Shown here: piece by piece, positions 1 to 8,174 of the stretch
Numbering within the stretch: position 1 is the stretch's first letter
How the letters are laid out: each line of letters begins with the position of its first letter
Assembly (NCBI RefSeq): GCF_003710905.1
Contig: NZ_RHHV01000005.1
Span: 124,001-188,000, forward strand
Direction: 5' to 3'
DNA from: Brevibacillus parabrevis
Lineage (GTDB): Bacteria > Bacillota > Bacilli > Brevibacillales > Brevibacillaceae
Length of the DNA: 64,000 nucleotides
Program-made: the position numbers and the translations under genes
Notes under the pieces: generated by a model
What the model was told of the DNA's origin: nothing
Database searches by the model: none
Seen by the model: the letters and a program-made list of their open reading frames with translations, nothing else

Positions 1-2
1 TG

Positions 3-263
3 GCGACGGGAGCAGTCACAGCTCTCGCGGAAACAATCGGCTTGAAGACGAAAGATGGCACGGAGCCAAGAATCAAAACAATAGTAGACGTAGACGCGCA
101 AGGAAAAACGAACATCGACGGCATTTGGGCAGCGGGCACGTGCGCAGGCGTGAGCGTACATACGATCATTACTTCTGGCGATGGCGCCAAAGTTGCGATC
201 AACGTCATCAGCGAGCTGAATGGCGAGCGTTATGTCGATCACGACGTGTTGAAAACGAACTAA
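3..263 (+). CDS. Thioredoxin-reductase-like flavoprotein, C-terminal part (5' truncated by window edge)
   Basis: Only the last 86 residues are present; the reading frame is open from the left edge. The segment GIWAAGTCAG followed by HTIITSGDGAKVA matches the C-terminal FAD-contacting region of the thioredoxin reductase / pyridine nucleotide-disulphide oxidoreductase family (family usually GIFAAGD), where a helix then runs to the C terminus. The usual Asp is replaced by Thr-Cys here, so this is probably a divergent TrxB-like oxidoreductase rather than TrxB itself. The active-site CxxC, if any, lies outside the window. A terminator follows directly. Confidence 0.7.
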   Translation, partial: ATGAVTALAETIGLKTKDGTEPRIKTIVDVDAQGKTNIDGIWAAGTCAGVSVHTIITSGDGAKVAINVISELNGERYVDHDVLKTN

Positions 264-276
264 GCGAAAAGTAAGG

Positions 277-307
277 CACCTTCTCTTTTGGGAGAGAAGG
301 TGTTTTT
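277..307 (+). terminator. Rho-independent terminator after the TrxR-like gene
   Basis: Arms CACCTTCTC (277-285) and GAGAAGGTG (294-302) form a 9-bp stem followed by a short T run. Confidence 0.85.
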
Positions 308-369
308 GTATCGCGCGAAGAGAAGGAGAAGCCAGTTGGAGTTCTTCAATATTTTTTTACAGACAAATG

Positions 370-410
370 GTCAAATTTGAATATAATAAGGAATATTAGT
401 TTGATTTGAC
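370..410 (+). promoter_or_regulatory. Promoter/operator region of the MFS-PadR operon
   Basis: Perfect inverted repeat GTCAAAT (370-376) / ATTTGAC (404-410) encloses a TATAAT -10-like box (382-387) just before the MFS gene. The position suggests an operator for the PadR regulator encoded downstream; the known PadR consensus (ATGT-N8-ACAT) is not matched exactly, so the regulator assignment is inference. Confidence 0.45.
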
Positions 411-430
411 TATCAGGGAGGACAACGGCA

Positions 431-1954
431 ATGATCGCCAAAGAAAGCAAAGTGAATTTTGTCGTCGCGGGCCTCTTGTTAGGGCTCTTGATCGCGTCTA
501 TGGACAACACGATCGTGGCGACTGCCATGGCGACGATTGTGGGCGAGATGGGCGGCATGGACAAATTCGTCTGGGTAACATCCGCTTACATGGTCGCGAC
601 GATGGCGGGTATGCCGATCTTCGGCAAGCTTTCCGACATGTACGGGCGCAAGCGTTTCTACATATTTGGCCTGATCGTTTTCTTATTGGGTTCGATTTTG
701 TGCGGAACGGCAAACAGCATCATCGAATTGAGCATTTACCGCGCCATTCAGGGGATCGGCGGAGGCGCTTTGATGCCGATTGCCTTCACGATCATTTTTG
801 ACGTGTTCCCGCCGGAAAAGCGCGGGAAAATGACGGGGCTGTTCGGAGCGGTTTTCGGTACTTCCAGCGTGTTCGGGCCGTTGCTCGGAGCGTACATCAC
901 GGAGTACGTCAGCTGGCACTGGATCTTTTTCATCAACGTGCCAATCGGGGCGCTGTCTCTCTGGTTTATCGCGAGGTACTACAGAGAGTCGCTTGAGCAC
1001 CGCAAGCAAAGCATCGACTGGTGGGGAGCGATCACGCTTGTCGGCGCTGTCGTGAGTCTCATGTTTGCCCTGGAGCTTGGCGGCAATCAGTACGCATGGA
1101 ACTCCGTGCAAATCATCGGACTGTTTACTGCGTTTTTCCTGCTGTTCGTGATTTTTCTGTTTGTGGAAAAGAAAGCTTCGGAACCGATTATTTCGTTTGC
1201 GATGTTTAAACGCAGATTGTTCGCTACGACGAATGCAGTCGCTCTGCTGTACGGAGCCGCTTTTATCATCACGACGGTCTATTTGCCGATCTTCATCCAA
1301 GGGGTATATGGCGGGTCTGCATCCAATTCCGGCTTGCTCCTGACGCCGATGATGCTCGGTTCGGTTGTCGGCAGCCAGGTCGGCGGTTTTCTCACGACGA
1401 AAACGAGCTTCCGCAACATCATGCTGCTGTCAGCGGTCTTTTTCGTACCGGGATTGTTTCTGCTCAGCACCTTGTCGCCTGACATGGCTCGCTCTACGGT
1501 GACGATCTTCATGACGATTACCGGATTTGGCGTCGGGTTCAATTTCTCGGTTCTCGGGATATCCGCGATTCATGGCTTCGACATGCGCCAACGTGGATCG
1601 GCCAGCTCGACGAACTCTTTTTCCCGTTCGCTCGGCATGACGCTGGGGATTACGGTGTTTGGCATTTTGCAGCGCAACCAGTTTGAAAATGGCATGGCTT
1701 CTGCTTTCTCCGGTCAAGGTGCAGCTGGTGCGATCACCGATCCGCGCGCGATTTTGACGCCGGAAGCAAGAGCTGCGATTCCGGCTCCCGTGCTGGAAAA
1801 AATGACGGACATTCTTGCTTCTTCCATCGCTCACACGTTTTTGTGGGCGCTTGTTCCCGCTCTACTCGCGGTCGTCTGTATTTTGCTGATGGGCAATGAG
1901 CGAGTGGTAACGTCGGGAAAAAAGGCTCCGCAAGCCAAGCCTGAACGCGGGTAA
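431..1954 (+). CDS. MFS drug-efflux transporter, DHA2 (14-TMS) family
   Basis: A 507-residue integral membrane protein, the usual length for 14-helix proton-coupled multidrug exporters. Motif A is seen as GKLSDMYGRKR near residue 65, and the DHA2 signature GPLLGAYITEYVSWHWIFF near residue 155, followed by INVPIG. Start ATG has AGGGAGG 9 bases upstream. It is followed 13 bases later by a PadR regulator, the classic arrangement of an exporter with a substrate-sensing repressor. The substrate cannot be told from the sequence. Confidence 0.9.
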   Translation: MIAKESKVNFVVAGLLLGLLIASMDNTIVATAMATIVGEMGGMDKFVWVTSAYMVATMAGMPIFGKLSDMYGRKRFYIFGLIVFLLGSILCGTANSIIELSIYRAIQGIGGGALMPIAFTIIFDVFPPEKRGKMTGLFGAVFGTSSVFGPLLGAYITEYVSWHWIFFINVPIGALSLWFIARYYRESLEHRKQSIDWWGAITLVGAVVSLMFALELGGNQYAWNSVQIIGLFTAFFLLFVIFLFVEKKASEPIISFAMFKRRLFATTNAVALLYGAAFIITTVYLPIFIQGVYGGSASNSGLLLTPMMLGSVVGSQVGGFLTTKTSFRNIMLLSAVFFVPGLFLLSTLSPDMARSTVTIFMTITGFGVGFNFSVLGISAIHGFDMRQRGSASSTNSFSRSLGMTLGITVFGILQRNQFENGMASAFSGQGAAGAITDPRAILTPEARAAIPAPVLEKMTDILASSIAHTFLWALVPALLAVVCILLMGNERVVTSGKKAPQAKPERG

Positions 1955-1967
1955 GAGGGGAGTAGCC

Positions 1968-2489
1968 ATGAGTTTGAAATTGCTTATTTTAGGGCTGCTG
2001 ATGGAAGGGGAAAAGCACCCGTATGAAATCCAGCAGCAGGTGAAGACGCGAGGAATCGATTGCTACGTCAAATACGCCAAAGGCTCACTCTACTACGCCA
2101 TCAATCAGCTTGAAAAGGGTGGGATGATCGAGATTACGCAAGTCATTCGCGAGTCTAACCGCCCGGATAAGACAATGTATCGCATCACCAAAACAGGGGA
2201 GGCGGAGTTTCAGGAGCTGCTTTTGCAGGAAATGCGCAAGCCGATGCAACTCACCAATCCGATTTATACAGCTCTGACCTTCGCCTCTCATGGCGATCCC
2301 GCAAAAATGGGGGAAGCTTTGGCCGTGAACATCCAGGAGGTGCAACGGCTTGCTGCCTTGCTCGAATCGATCATGGAGCAGCAGCAGCTGAATTGGGGGG
2401 CGAAGACGATCCTGATTGGGGCGATCGAGCATTTGCATGCCGAGGTGCGCTGGATGGAACGCATTCGCGAACAATCATGGGGCCGCTGA
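1968..2489 (+). CDS. PadR family transcriptional regulator
   Basis: 173 residues. The N-terminal winged helix (about residues 1-85) shows the PadR pattern LLILGLLMEGEKHPYEI then a YAKGSLYYAINQLEKGGMIE recognition-helix region; the C-terminal helical part (about 95-170) fits the Vir_act_alpha_C dimerisation domain. ATG is preceded by GAGGGGAG. As the second gene of the operon it most likely represses the MFS exporter through the inverted repeat in front of the operon; ligand unknown. Confidence 0.88.
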   Translation: MSLKLLILGLLMEGEKHPYEIQQQVKTRGIDCYVKYAKGSLYYAINQLEKGGMIEITQVIRESNRPDKTMYRITKTGEAEFQELLLQEMRKPMQLTNPIYTALTFASHGDPAKMGEALAVNIQEVQRLAALLESIMEQQQLNWGAKTILIGAIEHLHAEVRWMERIREQSWGR

Positions 2490-2583
2490 TTTTGAATTTA
2501 TTATGAACAATGGACAATTCTCATCATTTAGATAGTTTTTCGTTTATAATGATGATAATTACAAGCAAGGATGGTATCCGCCC

Positions 2584-2874
2584 ATGATGAATACCGCACT
2601 CGGACGTTTTCGCGTTATCGGCATTATTGAAGGAATTTCGTATCTGGTGTTGCTGTTGATTGCGATGCCGCTCAAGTACTACCTCGATTTTCCGGACGCA
2701 GTAAAAGTCGCAGGCTCATTGCATGGCTTGTTTTTTGTCCTCTATATTTTGGCCTTGGCTCATGTTACATTTAAGGACAGATGGTCCATTTTGAAGGTAA
2801 TCGTGGCGTTTATCGCGTCTCTGTTGCCGTTCGGCAATTTTGTTCTGGATGCACGATTGAAAAAAGAGCAATAA
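2584..2874 (+). CDS. DUF3817 membrane protein
   Basis: 96 residues with three hydrophobic segments. The pattern RFRVIGIIEGISYLVLL then MPLKYYLDFP, GSLHGLFFVLY and a C-terminal LPFG segment is typical of the DUF3817 family of small integral membrane proteins, whose function is unknown. Likely monocistronic: it has its own leader containing TATAAT (2545-2550) and a terminator-like hairpin after it. Confidence 0.85.
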   Translation: MMNTALGRFRVIGIIEGISYLVLLLIAMPLKYYLDFPDAVKVAGSLHGLFFVLYILALAHVTFKDRWSILKVIVAFIASLLPFGNFVLDARLKKEQ

Positions 2875-2894
2875 AACAACAAAGAGCGCAGAGG

Positions 2895-2922
2895 AAAGGC
2901 GGGTCATCGTACCCGTCTTTGC
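2895..2922 (+). terminator. Terminator-like hairpin after the DUF3817 gene
   Basis: AAAGGCGGGT (2895-2904) pairs with ACCCGTCTTT (2911-2920) with one G-U; the T run is short, so termination efficiency is uncertain. Confidence 0.5.
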
Positions 2923-2988
2923 TGCACCAGCAGATAAGTTCAATCGTAGGTGGGTTGTCTATATTTACCACGACGGGGGAGGATCTGT

Positions 2989-3186
2989 GTGGAGACCAGG
3001 ATTTTGGCAGGTGTTCTTTTGTGGGATAACGAAGGGCAGTATGTGCTGGAAACCGTGATGGAGAATCGGTACAAGCTGGTAATGCCGCAGATTATTACCT
3101 TCACGCAAAGCGACGAGAAGGTGGCGTCTGACGAGCTGGACGAGCAGCATGTCGGCAAGAGTGTGATTGCCAGATGTTTTGTCTGA
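2989..3186 (+). CDS. Hypothetical 65-residue protein
   Basis: Begins at GTG 2989 behind a good GGGGGAGGA ribosome site; earlier in-frame starts lack one. The product is soluble and acidic in its second half (TFTQSDEKVASDELDEQH). The first strands (VETRILAGVLLWDNEGQYV) hint at a small beta-sheet fold, but no family is recognised. It sits 78 bases before the ADP-ribosylglycohydrolase gene on the same strand; a functional link is only a possibility. Confidence 0.5.
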   Translation: METRILAGVLLWDNEGQYVLETVMENRYKLVMPQIITFTQSDEKVASDELDEQHVGKSVIARCFV

Positions 3187-3264
3187 AGGAGGTAGGGTAG
3201 GCAAGAGCCTATTCTGACCTGCCGATAAATAGATTGATAATTCTGTTAAAAGGTGGTGTTGGCT

Positions 3265-4191
3265 ATGGAACTGCGTGAGCGTTATGCAGGCAGTTTGCTC
3301 GGTTTGGCAATAGGGGATGCGCTTGGAGCGACGCTGGAATTTCGCAAGCCAGGCACGTTTGAGCCGCTTACGGAAATGATCGGCGGAGGGCCGTTTGATT
3401 TGCAGCCGGGTCAATGGACGGATGATACTTCCATGGCGCTGTGCCTGGCGGAGAGCCTGAGCGAGACGGGGAGGTTCGATCCAGAGGATCAAATGAACCG
3501 TTACTTAGCCTGGTATCGCAAAGGGTACATGAGCTGCAAGGATCACTGTTTTGACATCGGCAATGCGACAAAGGAAGCGCTGTGGCGGTATGAACAGACA
3601 GGACAGCCATACAGCGGATCGACAGACCCGAGGACGGCTGGAAACGGTTCGATCATGCGGCTGGCTCCTGTAGCGCTCTTTTTCGCAGGCGAGCCGAGGC
3701 AAGCCATCGACATGTGCGCCCAAAGCTCGCGCACGACACATGCGGCAGCCCAAGCGGTAGATGGCTGCCGGTTTTTGGGTGCGCTGTTGCTGGGAGCTTT
3801 GCAGGGCGTGCCAAAAGATCAATTGCTGGCGGGAGCCTATTCGCCTGTCGAGAATTTGTGGGCAGAGGAACCGCTTGATCCCGGCATTGCCCGCGTCGCT
3901 CTTGGTTCGTACAAAGGCAAAGCAGAGACGGAAATCAAAGGATCAGGGTACGTGGTAGAGTCGCTGGAAGCAGCGCTGTGGGCTTTTTGCACGACAGACA
4001 CATTTGAGGCGGGCTTGTTTCGCGCTGTCAATCTCGGTGATGACGCGGATACGACCGGGGCTGTTTACGGTCAATTGGCAGGAGCCTACTACGGAGTCGA
4101 GGCACTGCCCAAGCGAATGCTCGATTTGCTGGCCAAGCGCGAGCTGATCGAGCAGATGGCTGACAAGCTGCTGGATCGGCGGGCGAACTGA
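3265..4191 (+). CDS. ADP-ribosylglycohydrolase family protein (DraG/ARH-like)
   Basis: 308 residues from ATG 3265 (AAAGGTGG upstream; GTG/TTG codons a few positions earlier are alternatives). The dinuclear Mg/Mn site of the family is complete: GLAIGDALGA at the N terminus, QWTDDTSMALCLAE around residue 55, and NLGDDADTTGAVYGQLAGA near residue 260. Such enzymes remove ADP-ribose from arginine or other acceptors, or act on free ADP-ribose derivatives. No partner ADP-ribosyltransferase is visible nearby, so the substrate is unknown. Confidence 0.9.
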   Translation: MELRERYAGSLLGLAIGDALGATLEFRKPGTFEPLTEMIGGGPFDLQPGQWTDDTSMALCLAESLSETGRFDPEDQMNRYLAWYRKGYMSCKDHCFDIGNATKEALWRYEQTGQPYSGSTDPRTAGNGSIMRLAPVALFFAGEPRQAIDMCAQSSRTTHAAAQAVDGCRFLGALLLGALQGVPKDQLLAGAYSPVENLWAEEPLDPGIARVALGSYKGKAETEIKGSGYVVESLEAALWAFCTTDTFEAGLFRAVNLGDDADTTGAVYGQLAGAYYGVEALPKRMLDLLAKRELIEQMADKLLDRRAN

Positions 4192-4365
4192 GCAAATCTA
4201 CCCAATTCTTTTGGTCATTAAGCTGTTTTGGGCTGTTGGTGAAAGGCGGCTCGCTGGAAAATTTTAAGCGTCCTTTTCCAGCTAGATTTTGCACGGCACA
4301 TCGTTTATATTCGAGACGTGATTGGAAAACAGCAATGACCCGGTCTGGGTGGGGGTAGGGGAGAA

Positions 4366-4884
4366 ATGGGCTTCGAGTTTGTGTGGATCATCATCGGGAT
4401 TAACATTTTGTACGTGTCTTTTTTTACGCTGAGACTGTTGATGGTGATCAAAGGGTACCGCGTGTTGGCTTCGCTCCTGGCGATGGTGGAAGTGTTCGTG
4501 TATTTGAAAGGACTGGCGATTGTTCTGGATAACCTGGACAATCCGGTCAATCTCGCCGCTTACTGTATCGGGTGGGGAATGGGCGTGTACATCGGCAGCA
4601 AGATCGAGGAATATTTGGCCCTGGGCTATGTGACGCTCCAGGTGGTGGTCGATTCTGTCGATCTGGACGTTCCGGTGAAGCTGCGGGAACATGGCTTTGG
4701 CGTCACTTCCTGGGTAGCGGAAGGCCGCGATGGGCATCGGCTCATGATGCAAGTGCTGACCAAGCGCAGCAACGAAAAAAAGCTGTGGCAGCTCATTCAG
4801 CAGATCGCGCCTAAAGCTTTTGTCATTTCTTTTGAGCCGAAACACTTGAAGGGCGGTTTCTGGGTGAACCGTCTGCGGGGATAA
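4366..4884 (+). CDS. UPF0316 family membrane protein (DUF5698/DUF2179)
   Basis: 172 residues: three N-terminal membrane segments (about 4-25, 33-55, 60-80) with the family pattern TLRLLMVIKGYR and CIGWGMGVYIGSKIEEYLALG, then a cytoplasmic DUF2179-type alpha/beta domain (about 95-170), as found at the C terminus of YitT proteins. ATG follows TAGGGGAGA. Function unestablished; the DUF2179 domain is thought to be a ligand-binding sensor. A strong terminator follows. Confidence 0.88.
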   Translation: MGFEFVWIIIGINILYVSFFTLRLLMVIKGYRVLASLLAMVEVFVYLKGLAIVLDNLDNPVNLAAYCIGWGMGVYIGSKIEEYLALGYVTLQVVVDSVDLDVPVKLREHGFGVTSWVAEGRDGHRLMMQVLTKRSNEKKLWQLIQQIAPKAFVISFEPKHLKGGFWVNRLRG

Positions 4885-4901
4885 GGCGATCCCAAAACGA
4901 A

Positions 4902-4950
4902 GCCAGTTGACTTTTGTGCCGGGCAGGCATGGGGGCAACTGGCCTTTTTT
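4902..4950 (+). terminator. Rho-independent terminator after the UPF0316 gene
   Basis: GCCAGTTG (4902-4909) pairs with CAACTGGC (4936-4943), followed by TTTTTT. Confidence 0.85.
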
Positions 4951-5076
4951 GTGCTTAAATTCCGTTCACAATTTAGAAAATTATAAAGAGAAATAAAATT
5001 GATTTGTATTTTTCTGTAGATTCGGGTAGTTCGCCTTTACGATACAAACTATGAAAGAGAGCAAGGGGGGATCTGG

Positions 5077-5805
5077 TTGATCAGTTTTCATCAAGTCAAC
5101 AAACATTACGGAAGCTTCCACGTCCTGAAAAACATCGACCTGCATATCAACCAGGGAGAGGTTGTCGTCGTCATCGGACCGTCCGGTTCGGGGAAGAGTA
5201 CGATGGTTCGTTGCATCAACAGATTGGAAACGGTTACAAGCGGAGAGCTTTTGGTGGACGGCGTAAAAGTAAACGACAAAAATACCGACATCAACAAGCT
5301 GCGCCGCGATATCGGCATGGTGTTCCAGCACTTCAACCTGTATCCGCACAAGACTGTTCTGGAAAACATCACGCTTGCGCCGATCAAAGTATTGGGTGTC
5401 TCCAAACAGGAAGCAGAAGAAACGGCGCTCTATTACTTGGAGAAAGTAGGGATTCCGGAAAAGGCGGAAAAATTCCCGACCCAGCTCTCCGGCGGGCAGC
5501 AGCAGCGCGTAGCGATTGCCCGTGGACTGGCGATGCGCCCGAAAATCATGCTGTTCGACGAGCCGACCTCAGCGCTCGATCCCGAGACGATCGGGGAAGT
5601 GCTGGACGTCATGAAGACGCTTGCAAAAGAAGGGATGACGATGGTCGTTGTCACGCACGAAATGGGCTTTGCCCGCGAGGTGGCCGATCGCATCGTGTTC
5701 ATGGACCAGGGAACGATTTTGGAAGAAGCGACACCGCAGGAATTTTTCGCAAGTCCGCGTGAAGAGCGCGCGCGTCTGTTCCTGAGCCGAATTTTGAATC
5801 ACTAG
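5077..5805 (+). CDS. glnQ: Amino-acid ABC transporter ATP-binding protein (GlnQ-like)
   Basis: 242 residues, the normal size for a polar amino-acid ATPase. Walker [11 protein letters not shown]-loop [10 protein letters not shown], signature LSGGQQQR, Walker [13 protein letters not shown] and H-loop VVTHEMGFA are all intact. Start is TTG 5077 behind AAGGGGGG. First gene of a four-gene operon with a binding lipoprotein and two permeases; the following GlnKL-type two-component system suggests glutamine as substrate, though glutamate or another polar amino acid is possible. Confidence 0.92.
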   Translation: MISFHQVNKHYGSFHVLKNIDLHINQGEVVVVIGPSGSGKSTMVRCINRLETVTSGELLVDGVKVNDKNTDINKLRRDIGMVFQHFNLYPHKTVLENITLAPIKVLGVSKQEAEETALYYLEKVGIPEKAEKFPTQLSGGQQQRVAIARGLAMRPKIMLFDEPTSALDPETIGEVLDVMKTLAKEGMTMVVVTHEMGFAREVADRIVFMDQGTILEEATPQEFFASPREERARLFLSRILNH

Positions 5806-5838
5806 CCATTCACATAAAAAGAGATGAGGGGTAATCAA

Positions 5839-6693
5839 ATGAAAACAAAAAACGTCTGGAAAAAAATCGCAGGAATGGGTCTTGTCTTGATGCTTAGCGC
5901 AACTGCTTTGGCAGGCTGTGGCGGGGCCAAGTCGGAGGGAGGAACCGCTTCGACTGGCGCTGGTGCGGCAGCTGGTACCGGAACATTGGCAAAAATCAAA
6001 GAAAGAGACAAGTTTGTCGTCGGCGTCAAGTACGACCTGAACCTGTTCGGTTTGAAAGATCCGGCGTCCGGCAACGTAGAAGGCTTCGACATCGATATCG
6101 CCAAAGCGATTGCGAAAAAAGTGCTCGGCGACGAAAACAAAATCGAGTTGAAGGAAGTCACCTCCAAAACGCGCATCCCGATGCTGAAAAACGGGGAAAT
6201 TGACGCAATTATCGCGACGATGACCATTACCGAGGACCGCAAAAAAGAAGTAGACTTCTCCGACGTGTACTTCCTGGCTGGACAGTCTTTGCTCGTGAAA
6301 AAAGACAGCCCGATCAACGGACTCAAAGACCTGCAAAAAGGGATGAAAGTGCTGACAGCCAAAGGCTCCACTTCTGCGAAAAACATTCGCGCCAGCGCGC
6401 CTGATGTAGAAGTGCTCGAATTTGAAAACTACGCAGAAGCCTTCACAGCGCTCAAGGCTGGACAAGGCGATGCGCTCACTACCGATAACGCTCTCCTGTA
6501 CGGAATGGCGAAGCAAGATCCGAACTACCGTGTAACAGAAGAAACGTTCACCGAAGAGCCGTACGGGATCGCGATCAACAAAGGCGACGCCGAGTTTGTC
6601 AAAGCCGTCAACGACCTGCTGAAAGAAATGAAGGAAAACGGCGAATACGACAAGATTTATGAAAAATGGATCGGGGAAAAACCAAAAAAATAA
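5839..6693 (+). CDS. glnH: Glutamine-type substrate-binding lipoprotein of the ABC transporter
   Basis: 284 residues from ATG 5839 (GAGGGG upstream). A lipoprotein signal peptide ends in the lipobox LAGC near residue 24, so the mature protein is anchored outside the membrane. The rest is a family-3 solute-binding protein: DKFVVGVKYDLNLFG, EGFDIDIAKAIAK, IIATMTITEDRKKEVDFS and a C-terminal KIYEKWIG. The binding mode of family 3 fits glutamine or a related amino acid. Placed between ATPase and permeases. Confidence 0.92.
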   Translation: MKTKNVWKKIAGMGLVLMLSATALAGCGGAKSEGGTASTGAGAAAGTGTLAKIKERDKFVVGVKYDLNLFGLKDPASGNVEGFDIDIAKAIAKKVLGDENKIELKEVTSKTRIPMLKNGEIDAIIATMTITEDRKKEVDFSDVYFLAGQSLLVKKDSPINGLKDLQKGMKVLTAKGSTSAKNIRASAPDVEVLEFENYAEAFTALKAGQGDALTTDNALLYGMAKQDPNYRVTEETFTEEPYGIAINKGDAEFVKAVNDLLKEMKENGEYDKIYEKWIGEKPKK

Positions 6694-6776
6694 GCGGTTC
6701 TACTCCATGACGGATGAGCGGTTCACTTCGCCGCTCATTCCCTTATTTTCTTACGACTAGGGGGATCGCTACAGCT

Positions 6777-7430
6777 ATGATCGATTTTTCCATCTTGTTT
6801 GATCATTGGGATATGTACCTCGAAGGCTTCTGGAACACGGTGCAAGCCAGCCTGCTCGCTCTCGTCGGGAGCTTTGTTTTGGGAACGCTTTTTGCGATTT
6901 TTCGGATTTCGCCGATTCGCCCGCTCAATTGGATCGGAACGGCTTACGTGGAGTTCGTCCGCAACATTCCGCTGATTCTCGTCGTGTTTCTGTTCTTTGT
7001 CGGTCTGCCTGCCATGGGCATTTTGCTGGCGCCATTCGTAGCCGGGACGCTTGGACTGACGGTGTACACCGCAGCATTCATTGCGGAGACTATCCGCGCC
7101 GGAATTTTGGCTGTACCAAAAGGACAAATGGAAGCAGCCCGTTCCTCGGGACTTACGTACGGACAGGCGATGCGCTACATCATTTTGCCGCAAGCGATCA
7201 AGGTCGTCATTCCGCCGATGGGCAACCAGTTTATCAACCTGGTGAAAAATTCCTCGGTGCTTGGCGTTATCGCGGGTCTTGATCTGATGTACTTCGGGGA
7301 TTTGATCTCTGCCGACACATTCGTGACGTTTGACGTTTACATTTTTGTCGCTATCTTTTATTTGATTTTGACACTTCCGTTAAGCATGCTCGTCAGCTAT
7401 TGGGAGCGACGCTTGGCTGGAAGCCGCTAA
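6777..7430 (+). CDS. glnM: Amino-acid ABC transporter permease (GlnM-like)
   Basis: 217 residues from ATG 6777, preceded by TAGGGGG; the in-frame TTG/ATG codons upstream give no membrane-protein-like sequence. Five hydrophobic helices of the His/Glu/Gln/Arg permease type (HEAAR). The EAA loop is seen as GQMEAARSSGLTYGQAMRYI followed by LPQAIKVVIPP, the coupling site for the ATPase. Partner of the next permease; together they form the heterodimeric channel. Confidence 0.9.
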   Translation: MIDFSILFDHWDMYLEGFWNTVQASLLALVGSFVLGTLFAIFRISPIRPLNWIGTAYVEFVRNIPLILVVFLFFVGLPAMGILLAPFVAGTLGLTVYTAAFIAETIRAGILAVPKGQMEAARSSGLTYGQAMRYIILPQAIKVVIPPMGNQFINLVKNSSVLGVIAGLDLMYFGDLISADTFVTFDVYIFVAIFYLILTLPLSMLVSYWERRLAGSR

Positions 7431-7443
7431 GGGAGGGGAAAAC

Positions 7444-8094
7444 ATGGACTTTATCGGAGCATACGCGCCCAGTCATTTGACCTTCCTGCTCGAAGGTTTC
7501 TGGCTTACTTTGCAAGTTGCCTTTTTAGCGATTGTGTTCAGCTTTGCGATCGCGATCGTCGTCGGGGTTCTGCGTTACGCCAATATTCCCGGTGTTTCCC
7601 AAGCTCTGGCTACAGTCGTCGAGCTGATCCGCAACCTGCCGCTCTTGTTGATTATATTTTTCACGTACTTTGCTTTGCCGGAAGTCGGCATCAAGCTCGA
7701 CAAGTTTTATGCAGCTGTCCTTGCACTGGTCATCTTTGAAGCGGCGATGCTCTCGGAGATCGTGCGCAGCGGTTTAAAATCGGTGGAAAAAGGGCAAATT
7801 GAGGCTGCGCGTTCATCGGGCCTTACCTACGTGCAAACGCTGTGGCACATCATTTTGCCGCAAGCTTTGCGAAGAATGGTTCCGCCGATCGTCAGCCAGT
7901 TCATCTCGCTGCTGAAAGACACGTCGCTCGCCGTCGTAATCGCCCTGCCAGAGCTGATGAACCACGCGCAAATCATCAACGGGCGCAACGTCAACTACGT
8001 GATCCCGACCTTCCTGCTGGTAGCGGTCATGTACTTCGTCGTCAATTACGCCTTGTCGATCGTGTCCAAACGACTTGAAAACAAACACGCCTGA
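7444..8094 (+). CDS. glnP: Amino-acid ABC transporter permease (GlnP-like)
   Basis: 216 residues; ATG follows GGGAGGGG, 13 bases after the previous stop. Same HEAAR architecture as the preceding gene, with EAA loop GQIEAARSSGLTYVQTLWHI followed by ILPQALRRMVPP. Clearly an ancient duplicate of the neighbour. Last gene of the transporter operon; a terminator follows before the kinase gene. Confidence 0.9.
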   Translation: MDFIGAYAPSHLTFLLEGFWLTLQVAFLAIVFSFAIAIVVGVLRYANIPGVSQALATVVELIRNLPLLLIIFFTYFALPEVGIKLDKFYAAVLALVIFEAAMLSEIVRSGLKSVEKGQIEAARSSGLTYVQTLWHIILPQALRRMVPPIVSQFISLLKDTSLAVVIALPELMNHAQIINGRNVNYVIPTFLLVAVMYFVVNYALSIVSKRLENKHA

Positions 8095-8112
8095 TGCAAA
8101 AGCATCTGTTCG

Positions 8113-8153
8113 GATCTCCAGTTCTTAGTAAAATAGGAATGGGAGATCTTTTT
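8113..8153 (+). terminator. Terminator or attenuator between glnP and glnK
   Basis: GATCTCC (8113-8119) pairs with GGAGATC (8142-8148), then TTTTT. The loop contains TAAAAT, so a promoter for glnKL may overlap it. Confidence 0.6.
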
Positions 8154-8174
8154 GCGTAGGAAAGGGGGGAATCT